Shown in pieces: positions 9,655-25,500 of a stretch of DNA of 64,000 nucleotides. Origin of the DNA: Protonemura montana (lineage: Eukaryota > Arthropoda > Insecta > Plecoptera > Nemouridae). The notes under the pieces are model-generated. The model worked only from the letters and a program-made list of their open reading frames with translations, was not told the DNA's origin and did no database searches. Numbering within the stretch: the first letter of the stretch is position 1; each line of letters starts with the position of its first letter. Where the stretch lies: the NCBI GenBank assembly GCA_947568835.1, contig OX387608.1:5804001-5868000 (forward strand). Reading direction: 5' to 3'. A program made the position numbers and the translations under genes.

Positions 9655-9867
9655 TTGGGTGAATTTTGTAAAAGGATCAGATCGGCCAGACCGTTTGTTC
9701 TGGTTCCTTTCTCAGCCATTTTTGATCTGGTCGATCAGCTAAACACAGAACGACACTGGTGGGAACCTCAAGGCTATCACAACAATGATGTTCTAGCTAC
9801 CGAGAACTTTATAAAAATGTATCTGAGATGGTTTCAGTCTATGTATAACTTGGAAAAACGATTGTAA
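9655..9867 (+). CDS. Unidentified C-terminal exon or gene fragment
   Basis: A plus-strand frame ends at TAA 9865-9867 and encodes a composition that looks like real protein (PFVLVPFSAIFDLVDQLN, then RHWWEPQGYHNND and a helix FIKMYLRWFQSMYNL). The span given follows the open frame, which has no ATG at its left end. A possible splice acceptor is tttgtaaaag at about 9665-9674, which would make the true exon shorter. No upstream exons were found on this strand. It may be the last exon of a gene whose other exons I could not recognise, or a decayed gene copy. The protein family is not recognised. Confidence 0.35.
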   Translation: MGEFCKRIRSARPFVLVPFSAIFDLVDQLNTERHWWEPQGYHNNDVLATENFIKMYLRWFQSMYNLEKRL

Positions 9868-9965
9868 TCCATATAAGTAAAGCTTTTAATTTCTTTTTTA
9901 AGTTATAGGATATTAAGATTACTTGTTAGCTTTATTAACACAATAAACGCTGGCAAATAACTAGT

Positions 9966-10172
9966 TTAGAACTGAATGTAGCCAACATAATATCCACGAT
10001 GTTTCACAGTAGCTAAAACCACACTCCCTGCAAACAAATATGAGCAGAGAACATTTAAATACCCCCTTCTGATCATTCGGTCGGTTTTGACCGAATCGTC
10101 TGGTAGATTACGGAATGTTAGGCCAGCCAACCTGATTAGGAAGAGATACACGAAACGGGTCCCGGTTGCCAC
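9966..10172 (-). CDS. Unidentified membrane-protein exon
   Basis: A minus-strand frame ending at 9966 encodes 68 residues with a hydrophobic start (GTRFVYLFLIRLAGL), a hydrophilic middle (NLPDDSVKTDRMIRRGY) and a second hydrophobic stretch (VLCSYLFAGSVVLATV), then KHRGYYVGYIQF. This two-helix pattern resembles the end of a small membrane protein. The ATG at 10172 is not in a strong context, and the frame stays open a little further upstream (ID before LVATG), so it may be a last exon. The family is not recognised and a chance frame cannot be excluded. Confidence 0.3.
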   Translation of the reverse strand: MATGTRFVYLFLIRLAGLTFRNLPDDSVKTDRMIRRGYLNVLCSYLFAGSVVLATVKHRGYYVGYIQF

Positions 10173-11367
10173 TAGATCGATCTAATGCTATTATTATATG
10201 CATTTATTCGAAATTAACCTTCTGAGCGTGAAATCGTTGGTGAAATCAGAGGTGAAATGTCAATCCAACCTCACTCTCACATGCTCGAATTTGGCCGCGT
10301 TGGAAAAATTACCCAAAACTCTAAACCATTGATGTTGATGATATAGTCAAATATTATCACATGAATGCGTTAGTTGTGCCAAATATACTAACCAGAGCGT
10401 TCTGTCTTAGAATTGTGTGGAAAAATTCAAACTCTTGCACGCCTGTGAAGTGTGGCAAACAACATGGCGGATACATAAGCACCCTTAAGGAGGCTACAAT
10501 CGTGCCATCAACACACCGCCTAACTATTCAAAATTCCACCAAATTATGCAACGTACCATAATCAAATATTCAAACCACATTAAGACGTTGTGAACCGATA
10601 AAAACATACAAAGGTACCCTGAGATAGCAGGAAAATTTGGATTGGCGTTTCTGAAGGGATTGAACCCGGCATCCAATACCCAAAACCGACATAATACAAA
10701 TGTATTGCTTTATTACTTATTCAGAGAGCAAAAAAACATATGGATATGAGTAACAGGAAGAGGAAAGTGAAGTCGTTTGATCCATGGTTCAATAATAATT
10801 TCATTTGCTGTTCTGTTATACAACGGTTATACTTACCATGCTATTCTTTAATAATTTAACCCTTGTGTTAAGCAATGGTGTAACAGTACCGAGTTCTGAG
10901 ATCACATTTATGTTGGAAACAGTCTGGTGATAAGAGCGAGCTTTAATATCCAGCCATTGAATTATCTGGTGCTGGAAAAAATGTAAGCTCCGTCGTTTTG
11001 TTCCTGTAACCTATGGCGAGAACATTCGGGTTAAAAATAAATGGTATGACTTGGATAGGACTGAAGTATGACGAGCTTGGATTGCTACGGGTTAGCCTTC
11101 ATCTGCTCTTATACTAGCTAGAAATATATTTTGCAGCTTTTTATATCCAAGCTGATCCAATTTCAAACAGCTCATATTCTCCAGAAAAATTCCAAGCATT
11201 TCATTTTCAAAATTGATTCTGGCATCATGCTACTATGGAAATATTATTCGAAATCCCAACTGTCTACCGCAACGTAAAGAAGCAAAACATGTCACATAAT
11301 ATTATATATTATTAGTTAGATAAATAATACATGAACTTAACAGAACACAAATAATAAAGATAAAAAT
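10173..11367. other. Intergenic, no supported gene
   Basis: No coding frame with splice or family support was seen on either strand. Near 10640 the minus strand has a B-box-like GCCGGGTTCAATCCC that may be a worn tRNA-derived repeat. The right end should hold the RBIS 3' UTR, but no clear AATAAA was found. Confidence 0.45.
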
Positions 11368-12191
11368 CTACATTTGCATGACAGAAAAACTGCTGGTAGC
11401 CTCTAGCGACGCTGGTGCTATGGATGGCTTGGGATCTTCCTTGGCAATCTTCTTCGGTTCGGCTGCCGTCGGGGCTGACTTCTGGAGCAGCTGTTCCTTG
11501 AGGTTCACAAGCTGCTTGTCTACTTGTGCTGTCTTCTTCTGGTTGCCATCTTTCAACTACAAAACAATTGTAGTCAGTAAGCATTGTAGGCAATCAGGGA
11601 TAGATGACTTGCAAATAATCACTTATTGCTATACCACATTTAAACCAAATAGATAACTATATTTCAAAATTCATTTGAAAGATAGTTTTAAACTTGGAAT
11701 TTTTTAACAAATATGCAGTCAATTACTATTACTACATGTTGGTTTTGAGAATTAATTTGAATTCACCCATGACAAAACATGTGTCAGATCTGGAAGATTG
11801 ATACAATTTAAAAACTCTTCTTGTAGTAAAAAAGAAAAGAAAGAGGAATCAAAACTTACCGGAAAAGAAAATTGGCGTTGCGTGGAGCATATATCGGAAA
11901 ATTTGAAGAAATCCTGAGAATTTCTCGACATGTTCTCCCCGCGAAGCCAATTTTCTTTCCCGGGACGTTGCGCTCCCTCTCTCTTTCCTTCGTAACCAGA
12001 ACGAATATTTAGCCTCTTGGCAACTTATTTATAAACCTTACTTGTTTCAATTTACTCGTAACTGCCTTCGCTTTGTTCTTGCATTTGAAGGCTTTCGATC
12101 CAGCTACCTTGAAGACGTTGTTATTTTTATTCTTGCTAGTGTTCCTCTTCTCGCTGGCATTCTTGGCCTTTGCGCGCTGGTTCTTCCCCAT
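11368..12191 (-). CDS. RBIS: Ribosomal biogenesis factor (RBIS/C8orf59), two exons
   Basis: RBIS is a small nucleolar protein needed for efficient large-subunit ribosome assembly. Exons on the minus strand are 12191-12042 and 11556-11368, joined in phase 0 to 112 residues. The first exon carries the family hallmark: a basic N-terminus (MGKNQRAKAK) followed by NVFKVAGSKAFKCKNKAK (25-42), close to the human NVFHIAS..NFKAKNKAK block, then TSKLKQ. The second exon gives a charged helix (DKQLVNLKEQLL) and a low-complexity alanine/proline tail. An acceptor (ttcttttag) sits just before the ATG (AAAACCATGG), so there must be an upstream non-coding exon, yet the TRMT5 stop codon is only 87 bp upstream. 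The intron carries a fold-back element at 11859-11963. Confidence 0.88.
11859..11963. mobile_element. Fold-back (MITE-like) element, copy 2, in the RBIS intron
   Basis: This 105-bp segment is one long imperfect palindrome. The left arm ccggaaaagaaaattggc matches the reverse complement of the right arm gccaattttctttcccgg, and the inner parts also pair (ggagcatat... with ...acatgttctcc). Complementarity extends outward into a CT-rich tract on the right. It is homologous to 600-709. It could be a MITE or a transcribed hairpin; no protein is encoded. Confidence 0.6.
12124..12129 (-). terminator. Candidate TRMT5 polyadenylation signal inside RBIS exon 1
   Basis: TTTATT on the plus strand reads AATAAA on the minus strand about 150 nt beyond the TRMT5 stop. 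It falls within the RBIS coding exon, in an asparagine/lysine-rich stretch. I saw no other AATAAA between TRMT5 and RBIS, so the two transcripts probably overlap if this is used. Confidence 0.35.
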
Positions 12192-12278
12192 GGTTTTCTA
12201 AAAGAACAAAACATCAAAACATACAACATTTCTGTTGCAAATCAAGCACACAAAATTTCATTCTTTGACTCATAAGAT

Positions 12279-13838
12279 TCAAAAGAACAAGCTGTTTGCC
12301 TCACCATGCTTTAAGGTACAGAGTTTTTTAAGTGGCGGCTCATCGAGAGAAGTTTCGGCAGACGTGTTTGCAACCGTCTTCTTTGCGCTTCCCAAAAGAA
12401 TCTCTCTCGAAAGCAAGAAAGATACGCGCATCATTTGTTTCATTGATGAGACAGTCCGGACGTCAAAAATTTCTTGAAGTATTTCGCTTGTAAGCGGAAT
12501 TCCCATATTTTCTTCAAATTTAGCTCTAGCTAATGCAACTGGATTCTCTCCTTTGGCAAAACAATATAGATGAACGATTGGGTAGTGCTTGATTTCAAGC
12601 GATTTTAAATCTTCGTCTGTAAACAGACCATAGAAGTTGGTTAAGAACGTTTCTGCTAATGCTGGCAGGTTCATTGTGATATGTACACAATTCTCAGTGT
12701 GCTGTCCAGACTTCCATCTTTCAAGTAAATCTTTTTTTACATCTTCCTTGATGAAATCTGCTCCGTCTTTATTGAATGTTTTTATGGCAGACGAGACTTT
12801 GTTCTTTTTGGCGTTGTGATCAAGCCACCTGAACGATTCGGGGTTCAAGTCGTTTGCCAAGACAATGCACTTCTTTTTGGCGGCTGGGATCGCAAAAGGA
12901 CCGACGCCTGCAAACACGTCGTACAAAATGTCTCCCGATTTGAGCATTTTACAGATCCGTTCGTGCTCGGTGGAAAGTCGCGGATTCCAATAAACAGTCG
13001 AAAAGTCAAATTCAAACGTGCAATAGTTCTGTTGAACTACAGCCATCATGTCATTTTCCCCACAAAGAATCTCCATTTGGAAATTCCTGTAAGTACTGTC
13101 AATATTGTCCAGTTTGTTGACTATAGTTCTTGCGCCATTTATTTTGTCTAATAACACTTCTCCAATTAGTTTTTTATAAATCGCTACATGATCACGAAGG
13201 TTTAGATGAATAATGTGTCCAATCTTTGAATAGCTTGCTACACTATCTTTGTCTTCAGGTAAAACGGCTCTTAGGATCTCATCTGCCTTCCAGTTTTCGT
13301 ACATTAGATTTAGTGTCAAAAAATTTAAAGTTTGTTCCGTGATCCCGTCTCCACATAAAACTTCGCGGTCTGTTTCAGCAATGTCATTGTAACTCGATAT
13401 CAATTTCGGATTAAGAAGAACAATCTTATTTTTTGAACTCGGATCAATCATTGCTTCATCAATAATTATATTTTCATTTGCCGTTCCATCAAGAGCCTGG
13501 ATAGGTTTCATGTTGTCGAGTCTTAAAATGTACTTTTTTAAAGGACTTTTTCTAGATGCTGCAAATGCAATTTTGCTTATAGAATCTAAATGCATGTACG
13601 GAACTTTGATTGGCTTTTTAAACAATGTCCTGTCTAAGGCAACCATGCCTCTTACGCTTGTTGGAGGCAACATTAAGTCCCGCACTTCTTCACTGTTCGT
13701 CATTACACTGGCAGACTGAGAATGGCTCATATAAGTGCCTGGTAAAGCATTTAAAAAGTGAAGACTTGTCAAATGATAGTAGTTTAGGAATGATTTTGAT
13801 ATCTTTAACGCTCTGGACGAAAATAGTGGATTAAGCAT
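12279..13838 (-). CDS. TRMT5: tRNA (guanine37-N1)-methyltransferase, single exon
   Basis: TRMT5 uses S-adenosylmethionine to methylate G37 next to the anticodon, in cytosol and mitochondria. The 519-residue product has the family length (about 510 in human). Its N-terminus is rich in serine, leucine and basic residues with few acids (MLNPLFSSRALKISKSFLNY), consistent with a mitochondrial targeting peptide. Residues 65-90 hold the D1-domain start (MVALDRTLFKKPIKVP). The Rossmann methyltransferase core shows VYWNPRLSTEH (282-292), motif I DVFAGVGPFAIP (307-318), acidic ND at 330-331 and the NLP catalytic-site motif at 390-392. A second ATG at residue 46 could start a cytosolic form. It lies head to head with ALG1 (307 bp between start codons) and 87 bp upstream of RBIS on the same strand. 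Confidence 0.95.
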   Translation of the reverse strand: MLNPLFSSRALKISKSFLNYYHLTSLHFLNALPGTYMSHSQSASVMTNSEEVRDLMLPPTSVRGMVALDRTLFKKPIKVPYMHLDSISKIAFAASRKSPLKKYILRLDNMKPIQALDGTANENIIIDEAMIDPSSKNKIVLLNPKLISSYNDIAETDREVLCGDGITEQTLNFLTLNLMYENWKADEILRAVLPEDKDSVASYSKIGHIIHLNLRDHVAIYKKLIGEVLLDKINGARTIVNKLDNIDSTYRNFQMEILCGENDMMAVVQQNYCTFEFDFSTVYWNPRLSTEHERICKMLKSGDILYDVFAGVGPFAIPAAKKKCIVLANDLNPESFRWLDHNAKKNKVSSAIKTFNKDGADFIKEDVKKDLLERWKSGQHTENCVHITMNLPALAETFLTNFYGLFTDEDLKSLEIKHYPIVHLYCFAKGENPVALARAKFEENMGIPLTSEILQEIFDVRTVSSMKQMMRVSFLLSREILLGSAKKTVANTSAETSLDEPPLKKLCTLKHGEANSLFF

Positions 13839-14144
13839 AGGAAGATAACCTCACTTTTCAGCAATAACTTTGAAACCTATGTGCATTGCAACTGTATTTC
13901 ACGAAAATCAAAAGAACACTTGTAAGAACAAGAAAAGAATAAATATGATCGTATTTACCAAAAAATAGTAGATAATTTAGTAACTGTACTCCAGAACCAC
14001 GAGGCAAGCGCGACTCAAGTTTGGACCGTGGTGTAGGGATAAGAAGGGGTAGCAAGCTTAGAGTGGAGGGGATACGAAATTGGTCTGCAGCTGTGATGTG
14101 TCAAGTGCAACGCGTTTGAGTTTGAATCCATTTTTAACAAAACT
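13839..14144. promoter_or_regulatory. Shared promoter region of TRMT5 and ALG1
   Basis: The two start codons face away from each other across 306 bp. No TATA box is evident on either side, as is common for housekeeping genes. An in-frame TGA at 14094-14096 precedes the ALG1 ATG, which limits how far the ALG1 frame can extend in this exon. Confidence 0.5.
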
Positions 14145-16599
14145 ATGACTGAAGAAGAGAAATGTGCCTGCGTTGTTGTACTTGGAGATGTGGGTCGGAG
14201 CCCAAGGATGCAGTACCATGCACTGTCTTTAGCTAAAGAAGGATTCAATGTGGATGTCATAGGTTATGGTGGTTCGGAACCAGTAAGTGAACTGGCCAAC
14301 CATCCGAAAGTTGTGATCCGCAACATGCCCGAGTGTCCAAATATCCTTAAAAGTATGCAAGAAATGTAAACCATCATAGGAGAGTATTTTTAAATAATTT
14401 TAATCTGATTTACGGCTTATGTTTCTTTTTAGGATTCCCTGGATTGCCCGGTCATGTTTTTAAAGTGGTTTGGCAGAGCATTGTTTTGTTATGTTACTTG
14501 ATATTTAAACGGCGCTCGCACAATTTAGTCGTACAAAATGCTCCGGCCATCCCAACCGTTGCAGTCTGCTGGGTGTATTGTTTGCTTGCCAACGCCAGCT
14601 TTGTGCTTGACTGGCATAATTATAGCTACACAATACTTGCGTTAAAACATGGAAAGAATCACAAACTCGTACGTTTGTGTGAATGGTATGAAGGTTACTT
14701 TGGCCAGAAAGCAACTTCCAATCTTTGCGTAACAATTGCAATGAAAGAAGACTTGAAGAAGAAGTGGGGTATAAAGTATGCTTTTCTTATTTCTTCATCT
14801 TCTTAAAATATGTGATCATACTCAATTGAAATGCCTGTTAGTTTTATTTATTTTTTCTTAACCTTTTTGTTTTTTTTCAGAGCTGTAACTCTATACGACA
14901 GACCACCAGAATCAATGGTACCACTCAGTCTACCAGAACGGCACACATTTTTCCTGGCTCTTTCAAAGGAATATCCCCAATTCAAAAATTCTTCCAATGT
15001 CAATGAAACGGCATTCACGGCAACAAACTCGGAAAACAAAGTTGTACCAAGACCAGACCGGCCAGGACTTTTAGTTTCCAGTACTAGCTGGACAGAGGAC
15101 GAAGACTTCTCCGTTCTCCTCGCAGCTTTGCAAGATTACGAAGATGCCTGCACTGATAAACTCAGCCGTCTCCCTCGATTGTTGTGCGCTATCACGGGAA
15201 AAGGACCGATGAAGGAATTCTACTGTGACCTCATCAAGAAGGCCGAGTGGAAAAACGTGGATGTCATCACACCGTGGCTGGAGCCTAGCGATTATCCGAA
15301 ACTTTTGGGTAGCGCCGATTTGGGAGTCAGCTTGCACACGTCTTCCAGTGGTCTCGATCTGCCGATGAAAGTCGTCGATATGTTTGGCTGCCGGCTTCCA
15401 GTTGTTGCCTACAACTTTCCGTGGTAGGTTCAAGTTCCTGAAGGTGTATCCACAAAAAACTCAAGCATAGGACATGATACATAAAGCAGAAGAAAATCAG
15501 ACATAATTCACACAACTATTGCAAGCTGTCGTAAGGGCATTAGACATAAGCTCAATTAATAAGAACTGGTTCAATACAAATTTTTCTTTGGGCCAGTTTT
15601 TCAGTGGTCAGTTAAAAACGTTGGGTATGTTCATTTGTTATTTGCTTGGCAACAACCAATGAGAAAATTAGTTTTCTTCCCTTTTCTTTGTTTACCTGTT
15701 AACTGAAAACCGGCCGTAAGCTCTTGATTTTCTATCAGTGTCAAAGCCAAATAACCACAGTCGCCTAGCAACAAGGCCTTCTGTTTTTTTTTTTTTTAAT
15801 TTCATACCAAAATGAGTCTCACAAAGTTCCATCAACTTTTCCTCACATTTCTCAGTGCTAATTCTCTCGTGTCTCTACACATTCTAATTTTATACCTTCC
15901 GTGTTTTGCTTAGAGCACTGGTTAAGAAATCCTGCAGTTAGCTTATTCTATCCTGCCAGATAGCCACTACCTGGACATTGTAATACACAAAAAATTGACT
16001 ATCCTCCCGGTTACGCTAACGGCAACAAAATCTACTCGCTAACCGGAGATTGTAATTTCGGCTCTTACAGCTACATTTTTTTTGACCTCAATCTAGAATC
16101 TCTGATGAGAACGGTCAAATCTTGACCATCTGCCCTAGATTTTTGTTGCACCACTCTGTTCAACGAGAGAATATACTTTTCCAGCAGAGGCGGGAAAGAC
16201 CGGTGGTCGTTTTGGTGTGACACGCTGTCATTTAACTGTTCTTGAAAAAATCAGTACAAATCATCTCTGTTGATATCCCCCATTGTGCTTTTGTCCTGCC
16301 CAGATGTTTTGTCAAGCTACTTAAAGATTTTTCTTTTAATTATAACAATTTCCAAGCAATTATTTATGTTTTTGTTCGTGTACAGCCTCAACGAGTTGGT
16401 GCAGCACGAAAAGAACAGCTACAAGTTTGATAATTCTGCAGAACTCTCGGACAGACTTCGAGACTGGTTCCGCGATTTTCCAAGAAACGCAGAACATCTG
16501 AAGATCGAAGAAAGCTTCCGTAATCAACTTGACCTATTTAGGAAGCTGCGTTGGCATGACAACTGGTCCTCGACCGCTCTGCCGTTGTTCAACAAGTGA
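14145..16599 (+). CDS. ALG1: Chitobiosyldiphosphodolichol beta-mannosyltransferase, four exons
   Basis: ALG1 adds the first mannose, from GDP-mannose, to GlcNAc2-PP-dolichol on the cytosolic face of the ER during N-glycan assembly. Exons 14145-14352, 14433-14775, 14881-15423 and 16386-16599 join in phase to 435 residues. Recognisable blocks in order are GDVGRSPRMQYHALSLA (from residue 14), FVLDWHNYSY, LYDRPPES, LLVSSTSWTEDEDFSVLL, ITGKGPMKEFY, LGSADLGVSLHTSSSGLDLP and VVDMFG, matching the human enzyme throughout. The vertebrate protein begins with a membrane anchor; here the ATG is followed at once by a charged segment, and an in-frame TGA 51 bp upstream rules out extension within this exon. 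The first donor is gtatgc rather than the later gtaaac, because only it keeps the frame. Intron 3 (962 bp) contains a MITE-like element. Confidence 0.95.
15590..15716. mobile_element. MITE-like inverted repeat in ALG1 intron 3
   Basis: The left end ggccagtttttcagtggtc resembles the reverse complement of the right end (ggccggttttcagttaac), giving terminal inverted repeats of roughly 20-25 bp around a 127-bp element with no coding capacity. The left end also resembles the element at 31107-31257 (gtttttcagtggtcggtt). Confidence 0.5.
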
Positions 16600-16876
16600 C
16601 GGGAGTTAGGAGAGGTATTCATTTCATTCCCAATAAGAAACTAGGCATTTGCTTTTGTTTTCTTGAAATACACTCGACTTTATTTATCTGTGAACCAAAG
16701 AAAATTGTTGAAAACTAAAATGAAAATAATCATAGTTTTATTTCTTAATTTATTTTAATATAAAAAATGTTTCAATATCAGAAAGCAAACATCGAGAAAT
16801 GCCCAAAAACAAAGAATAATTCATTTCCATGGGTCACTCTAGGTACTCAGATTTCCTTAAAACTAAAATAAATGTC
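16600..16876. other. Convergent 3' ends of ALG1 and SNU13
   Basis: AATAAG at about 16631 could end ALG1. TTTATT at about 16737 and 16751 reads AATAAA on the minus strand and could end SNU13. Confidence 0.45.
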
Positions 16877-17386
16877 TTAAACGAGAAGTTTCTCGATTTC
16901 GAGCTGAATCGCTTGGATCTGAGGTTTAAGCTGCGAGCCTTCGTTCATCGTCACGGAACAAGCGATGACGGACCTCGAAGCGCCACACGCTCGGCCTAAG
17001 GCTTGCTTGGATCGCACAAACACATAAGGAACGTTCTTGTCTTCACAGAGAAGTGGCAAGTGTAGCAAGATCTCTAGGGGTTCAGCATCAGCAGACATAA
17101 CTATGAATTCAGAAAGACCACGATTCAAAGTTTTAGTAGACTCGTTGGCTCCCTTTCGCAGCTGCTTGTAGTTCATCGCTTGCTGAACGAGATTCAGAAT
17201 CTTTGTCGTAAGAGCCGCGTCGGCCAGCGGGTATGCCTTGGGATTAACTTCTTCAGTCTGAAACACAAACACATATTTATACCATGCCCGTGTCCTAACC
17301 TCCACCACGTGCCGGCAAATTAAGTTGCTAAAGAAGTCATTTAGAGATATGCAGGAGCAAAAATATTGCAAATAAATACGTACCAT
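16877..17386 (-). CDS. SNU13: SNU13/15.5K RNA-binding protein, two exons
   Basis: SNU13 (NHP2L1, 15.5K) is an L7Ae-family protein that binds kink-turns in U4 snRNA and box C/D snoRNAs, acting in pre-mRNA splicing and rRNA modification. The first coding exon supplies only the start codon (17386-17384, ATG|gtacgt) and the second is 17257-16877, giving 127 residues, one fewer than human. Nearly the whole family sequence is present: [57 protein letters not shown] and [14 protein letters not shown]. The RGANE and NVPYVFV blocks are the RNA-binding core. An ATG-only first exon occurs in several ribosomal-type genes and explains why the frame of the second exon has no good ATG. It is head to head with PCYT2. 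Confidence 0.97.
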   Translation of the reverse strand: MVRIYLQYFCSCISLNDFFSNLICRHVVEVRTRAWYKYVFVFQTEEVNPKAYPLADAALTTKILNLVQQAMNYKQLRKGANESTKTLNRGLSEFIVMSADAEPLEILLHLPLLCEDKNVPYVFVRSKQALGRACGASRSVIACSVTMNEGSQLKPQIQAIQLEIEKLLV

Positions 17387-17702
17387 GTTAAATGCGATGT
17401 GGGTAATTCGAAATAAGAGTGTTATAAGCCTCTCTGCGAATATTTTCGCTTCACGGAGGAAATATTGTTGAACTGTGTCGTCAAAACGTTGTGTTAAGGC
17501 GAAGCTCAAATTCGTCCTTGAAACACTCCCGTGCGGAAGCGGAAACTTGTAGCAGCCGCAGGCAGTGGAATAAAAGCGAGGAAGGCGGTGGCGGCAAATT
17601 ATCAATATGGCGAGGTTGCAGTAATTTTTGTTGGATCACAGCAGCGGGTTTACACGTTGGTGGTGGAACATTTCTGGGATATAGTCAATTATTCATTTAA
17701 GT
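17387..17702. promoter_or_regulatory. Shared promoter region of SNU13 and PCYT2
   Basis: The start codons are 316 bp apart and point away from each other. The middle (about 17500-17620) is richer in G and C than the surroundings (gaggaaggcggtggcggc), and no TATA box stands out, as expected for a bidirectional housekeeping promoter. Confidence 0.5.
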
Positions 17703-22546
<4,844 letters not shown>

Positions 22547-25500
22547 GCGGGTGAATCGGCGGCGACGCTTTGCAGGGACGGTTTTATATCAAGTCGTATC
22601 TTTTTTGGTTTGCGACGTTTTTTTGTTATAGATTGCTTACTTTATGTATGTGCGAATTGGTTGTAGGATTTGGTGTTTTTCTCGAATGATTTTTATATAG
22701 CATGATTTATTTATTATAACAGGGATCAAATAAGTTATGATTTTTTTTTCACAAATTGAAACTGTACAAATTTTTGGGAGGTTTGAAAAGTGGTTTTTTA
22801 AATCTTTAGTGTTGTTGACTACTGTGTAGGAAGATGAAATTGTTGGGTTGCTGTTTTCTGGTGGGACTTTTTGAGGTGAAAGATGCATGAACCAAAGAAA
22901 AATTTCAGTCATTGTGGTTTTTATTCGGCGTCTTCGATGGCGTCAGAAGCTTGAAGTAGAAACAGGTTACGGCGACATAATTATTCATTCTAATATTTAC
23001 TAGTCATGGGAATTCTCATTTACAAAGAAATTTATTTTAACAATCTACTATTTATTCCACCAATCTATCGGTAAACGACAACTAATCAAAAATGTGCCAA
23101 TCACGTTTGCAAATTGGGACCTGATTCAGAGACATCGACAGATATTTAAAAACAATATTTACCAAAAAATCTTACTCTACTTATCTTACCCAATCGTAGT
23201 TAACTTAATTCAGAGTTAGCGTTAATTGTCACACCTACTACTTACCAGTTAACGCGCAATTCTTGTGAGTCATTGTTGTTATTTAATTTAGTTTTTTGTT
23301 ATTGTTTTGATTAGGATGGTTATGAGAATGTGCACCTGCGTGTCAGCAGCTTAGTCTAGTTAGATACTAAACAAATTGAATGCCTTATGCCAAAGCTAAA
23401 CTAACAGTTTGAAACTGGCAATGCTTTAATCATCGTGTTAGTATTTTTTAATGAAAATGCTTTAAAAGTAATTATTCGCTTACTAATGCGTGGCCCAACT
23501 CTCGCGACTGAAACTGAAAAGGCAAGTGAAACTTTGTTAGGTCTAACACGTCTTTGGCTTACAGACAGTGGAACTGGGCTTGCTCGCCATCATTCCTGGA
23601 TTTTATAACGCTATTTTTTTATCCTTTGCTCAGTTTTTCCAGATGGCGTTCAAGGGAGAACACATCACTGATTACCATTTGTCTGTTTCCGTGTAGGTGT
23701 CAATGTGCCGTACCTTTCGTCAGCTCTTGAAAAGTTTTCCTCGCCGCGGTAAATTTATTCCGGGTACCAGAACCACGGACAGAAATAGCACTACATATTT
23801 TTGTGTTCACTCTCTGTGCTTCATATTTTCTACCCCCCACTACCATATAAGTGTATGTACGTGTTTGTTCTTACATTTTCCTGGTAATCATTTTAGAACC
23901 TAGTACCTACCTACCTATCTATACATATCACTGTTTGATTATTGTACGTACCAAATTGTTTTATAGTCTCGTATACCACTAACAAAGTTTCACGGCCACA
24001 TGTTTTCGTAACCTTTGGATACACTTTTTTCTTTCCAGTGCACCAAAGTAGGCACTCCAAATATTTCTACAAAACACAGTTCTGTATTAGCTATCTTTGG
24101 CGTAGGCATGCTAGTGTAATAAGCTTGGGAACTGACATCTCATTAGAGGAGGAATTTTGATGTGTAGATCACGATACTAATTGCATTTTTAATGCATCGG
24201 TAAAGTCGATTGCTTCCTATATTATTATATAGTTACCTTGGTACAATGTTACGTAGTCATCCTCTGTAAATTATCGTCTACAAACTGCAATATTTGCAAT
24301 AATCATTTGACACGCTTTATGTAATGTGTACAAAGAGAGGTTGGCTATCAATGTTTTTAACTCTAATTTAGTCTAATAAGAGGAGAAAACTTATTCCACT
24401 CGTACAAATATGAAAGTGCCAGGATTTTTAGTAAAAACTGTCGTTAGTTAGTTTGTATCAAGGCTCTATGCATATAGTCCTTCAAGATAATTGAAAACCA
24501 TGGCTACATTTTTATTTGTATGCTGGATTGTACACTGGGTTGTATCATAAATAATCTTGCAATTGCTTGGAAACCACTGGAATGGTTTAACATGCAACTT
24601 TTAAAAGGGTTTTAAAATTAATTACTGTGTAATTTAATAGTCATATTGTGTCATTAATCACGATTTACAGTGCATTTGAGGTGGTTTTGAATATATTCCC
24701 TATACCCATTATGATATGGTGCCATAAGTTAGTTTGAATTTGAATTCAGTGGTGACATTTTTCTGTGATCATTTCAGCTGTTTGAAGTCAGGTAGGCAAG
24801 CAAGTTCAAGTCTGTTGAATTCAAGTTGTGTGAGTTAGTAAAAGGTCCTATCGTTGAGTTAATAGAATAGTATTCTCTTAAATAGTTAAGTGAGTATATG
24901 GATATTTAAACATTTGGTAATTGATTTCTTCGTGGTTCTTCGAGTATTTCTTTGCTAACAGGTAAGTGAACCAAATATATGCTACAGCCATAGGTATTAT
25001 AATTTAAAGTATCTACTGTATTAAATGCAGTGTGGTGGTGTAAATGATGATGAATTATAGCATACAAATAATTTGTGGACCTTCTCAGTATACCTGGGAA
25101 AGAAACTAGCAGTTCTAATGTTTCTTTATCACACACATTTGTTTATGTTCACTTGTGATTGCTGATAAAGATACTTAAAAAATGTATGATTATTGATTAC
25201 TAAAAGAAAACAATTCTTTGCGATTTAGCAATTAATCAGGACTATCGAAAGCGATCCAAGGTGAAAAGTGACGAATAGATGTTTCCAGTCACGAATTACA
25301 TTTGCCCCAGAGGTACCTTCCCCTTCTTAAACAGCTACTTGTCTTATTTTCTGTCAGCAAATAGCCAATACTGTTGACAATATGCAACATCGAGTGCAGG
25401 TGATTACCCAAGCCCCGTTTCGGATTTTGTTTCATAGAAGCTAGCAGAAAAGCTTAGTTTTGACACAGTACAAGTAGGGAAATGTCCTGAAGAGCGACAT

